From M0108 sp044228695 (lineage in GTDB: Bacteria; Pseudomonadota; Gammaproteobacteria; Chromatiales; Chromatiaceae), in NCBI GenBank assembly GCA_044228695.1, contig JBGAUK010000009.1:1-64000 (forward strand): a DNA stretch of 64,000 bases, read 5' to 3'. The notes beneath the pieces were generated by a model. The model was not told the DNA's origin. It did not search any database and saw only the letters and a program-made list of their open reading frames with translations. Shown here piece after piece: positions 62,770 through 64,000 of this stretch; positions within the stretch are counted from its first letter, which is position 1; each line of letters starts with the position of its first letter. The translations under genes were made by a program, and so were the position numbers.

Positions 62770-62797
62770 GGCCGCAACCTGGAGCCTGGTTGCGGCC
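62770..62797 (-). terminator. Strong hairpin downstream of gltA
   Basis: GGCCGCAACC (62770-62779) and GGTTGCGGCC (62788-62797) form a perfect ten-pair stem with an eight-base loop, 60 bases after the gltA stop and before the next kinase start. No T-tract follows on the minus strand, so it may end transcription with Rho or protect the gltA 3' end. Confidence 0.45.
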
Positions 62798-62856
62798 GGG
62801 TCATCTTCGCCATAACGCTTAACGGCGGCAAGAGAAACGCCGTTTGCGCCGAGTGA

Positions 62857-64000
<1,144 letters not shown>

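Overview
The window is GC-rich gammaproteobacterial DNA. The riboflavin/nusB/thiL/pgpA order, a bacteriophytochrome-type output protein at the left edge, a KaiB/KaiC module and the very large number of sensory genes suggest a metabolically versatile, possibly phototrophic member of the Chromatiales (purple sulfur bacteria). That placement is an inference from gene content; no rRNA or taxonomic marker was compared.

Layout. (1) 1-1731: the C-terminal part of a phytochrome-GGDEF-EAL protein, cut by the window edge. (2) 1781-7243: housekeeping block. A secreted metallophosphoesterase lies divergent to ribBA(X)-ribH-nusB-thiL-pgpA and a Tat-exported TlpA-like thioredoxin. (3) 7311-62676: about 55 kb made almost only of signal transduction genes. 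(4) 62857-64000: citrate synthase gltA, cut by the right edge.

The signalling block holds ten histidine kinase-type proteins (one of them has lost its ATPase domain), several c-di-GMP enzymes, a FIST sensor, a CheB-CheR-PAS fusion, an Rcp1-like single-domain response regulator, a REC-GGDEF-hemerythrin protein and a KaiC-KaiB-KaiB set followed by a giant multi-PAS GGDEF-EAL gene. It breaks into transcription units: 9911 down to 7311 with a FIST gene upstream; a lone REC-GGDEF; a plus-strand operon at 12439-21326 (kinase, periplasmic binding protein, kinase, ATPase-less kinase) followed by a MASE3-PAS-GGDEF-EAL gene; the kai cluster (33563 down to 25152); a six-gene unit (47914 down to 33860) whose genes mostly overlap by ATGA; a three-gene unit (54956 down to 48036); a three-gene unit (58941 down to 55113) with a 55-residue ORF locked between two ATGA overlaps; and a lone hybrid kinase.

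How they probably work together: membrane and cytosolic PAS/GAF/CHASE/Cache/PocR/MASE3/hemerythrin sensors feed phosphorelays (HisKA, REC, HPt) that end in REC-GGDEF proteins, so c-di-GMP appears to be the common output. The kai cluster suggests a clock or KaiC switch wired to the same messenger. Several parts are decaying: the large PAS gene has two frame breaks, a sensor-PAS-GGDEF gene is truncated and frameshifted, one kinase lost its ATPase domain, and single catalytic halves of two GGDEF-EAL proteins are degenerate. No tRNA, rRNA, CRISPR array or insertion sequence was seen; two intergenic repeat elements were.
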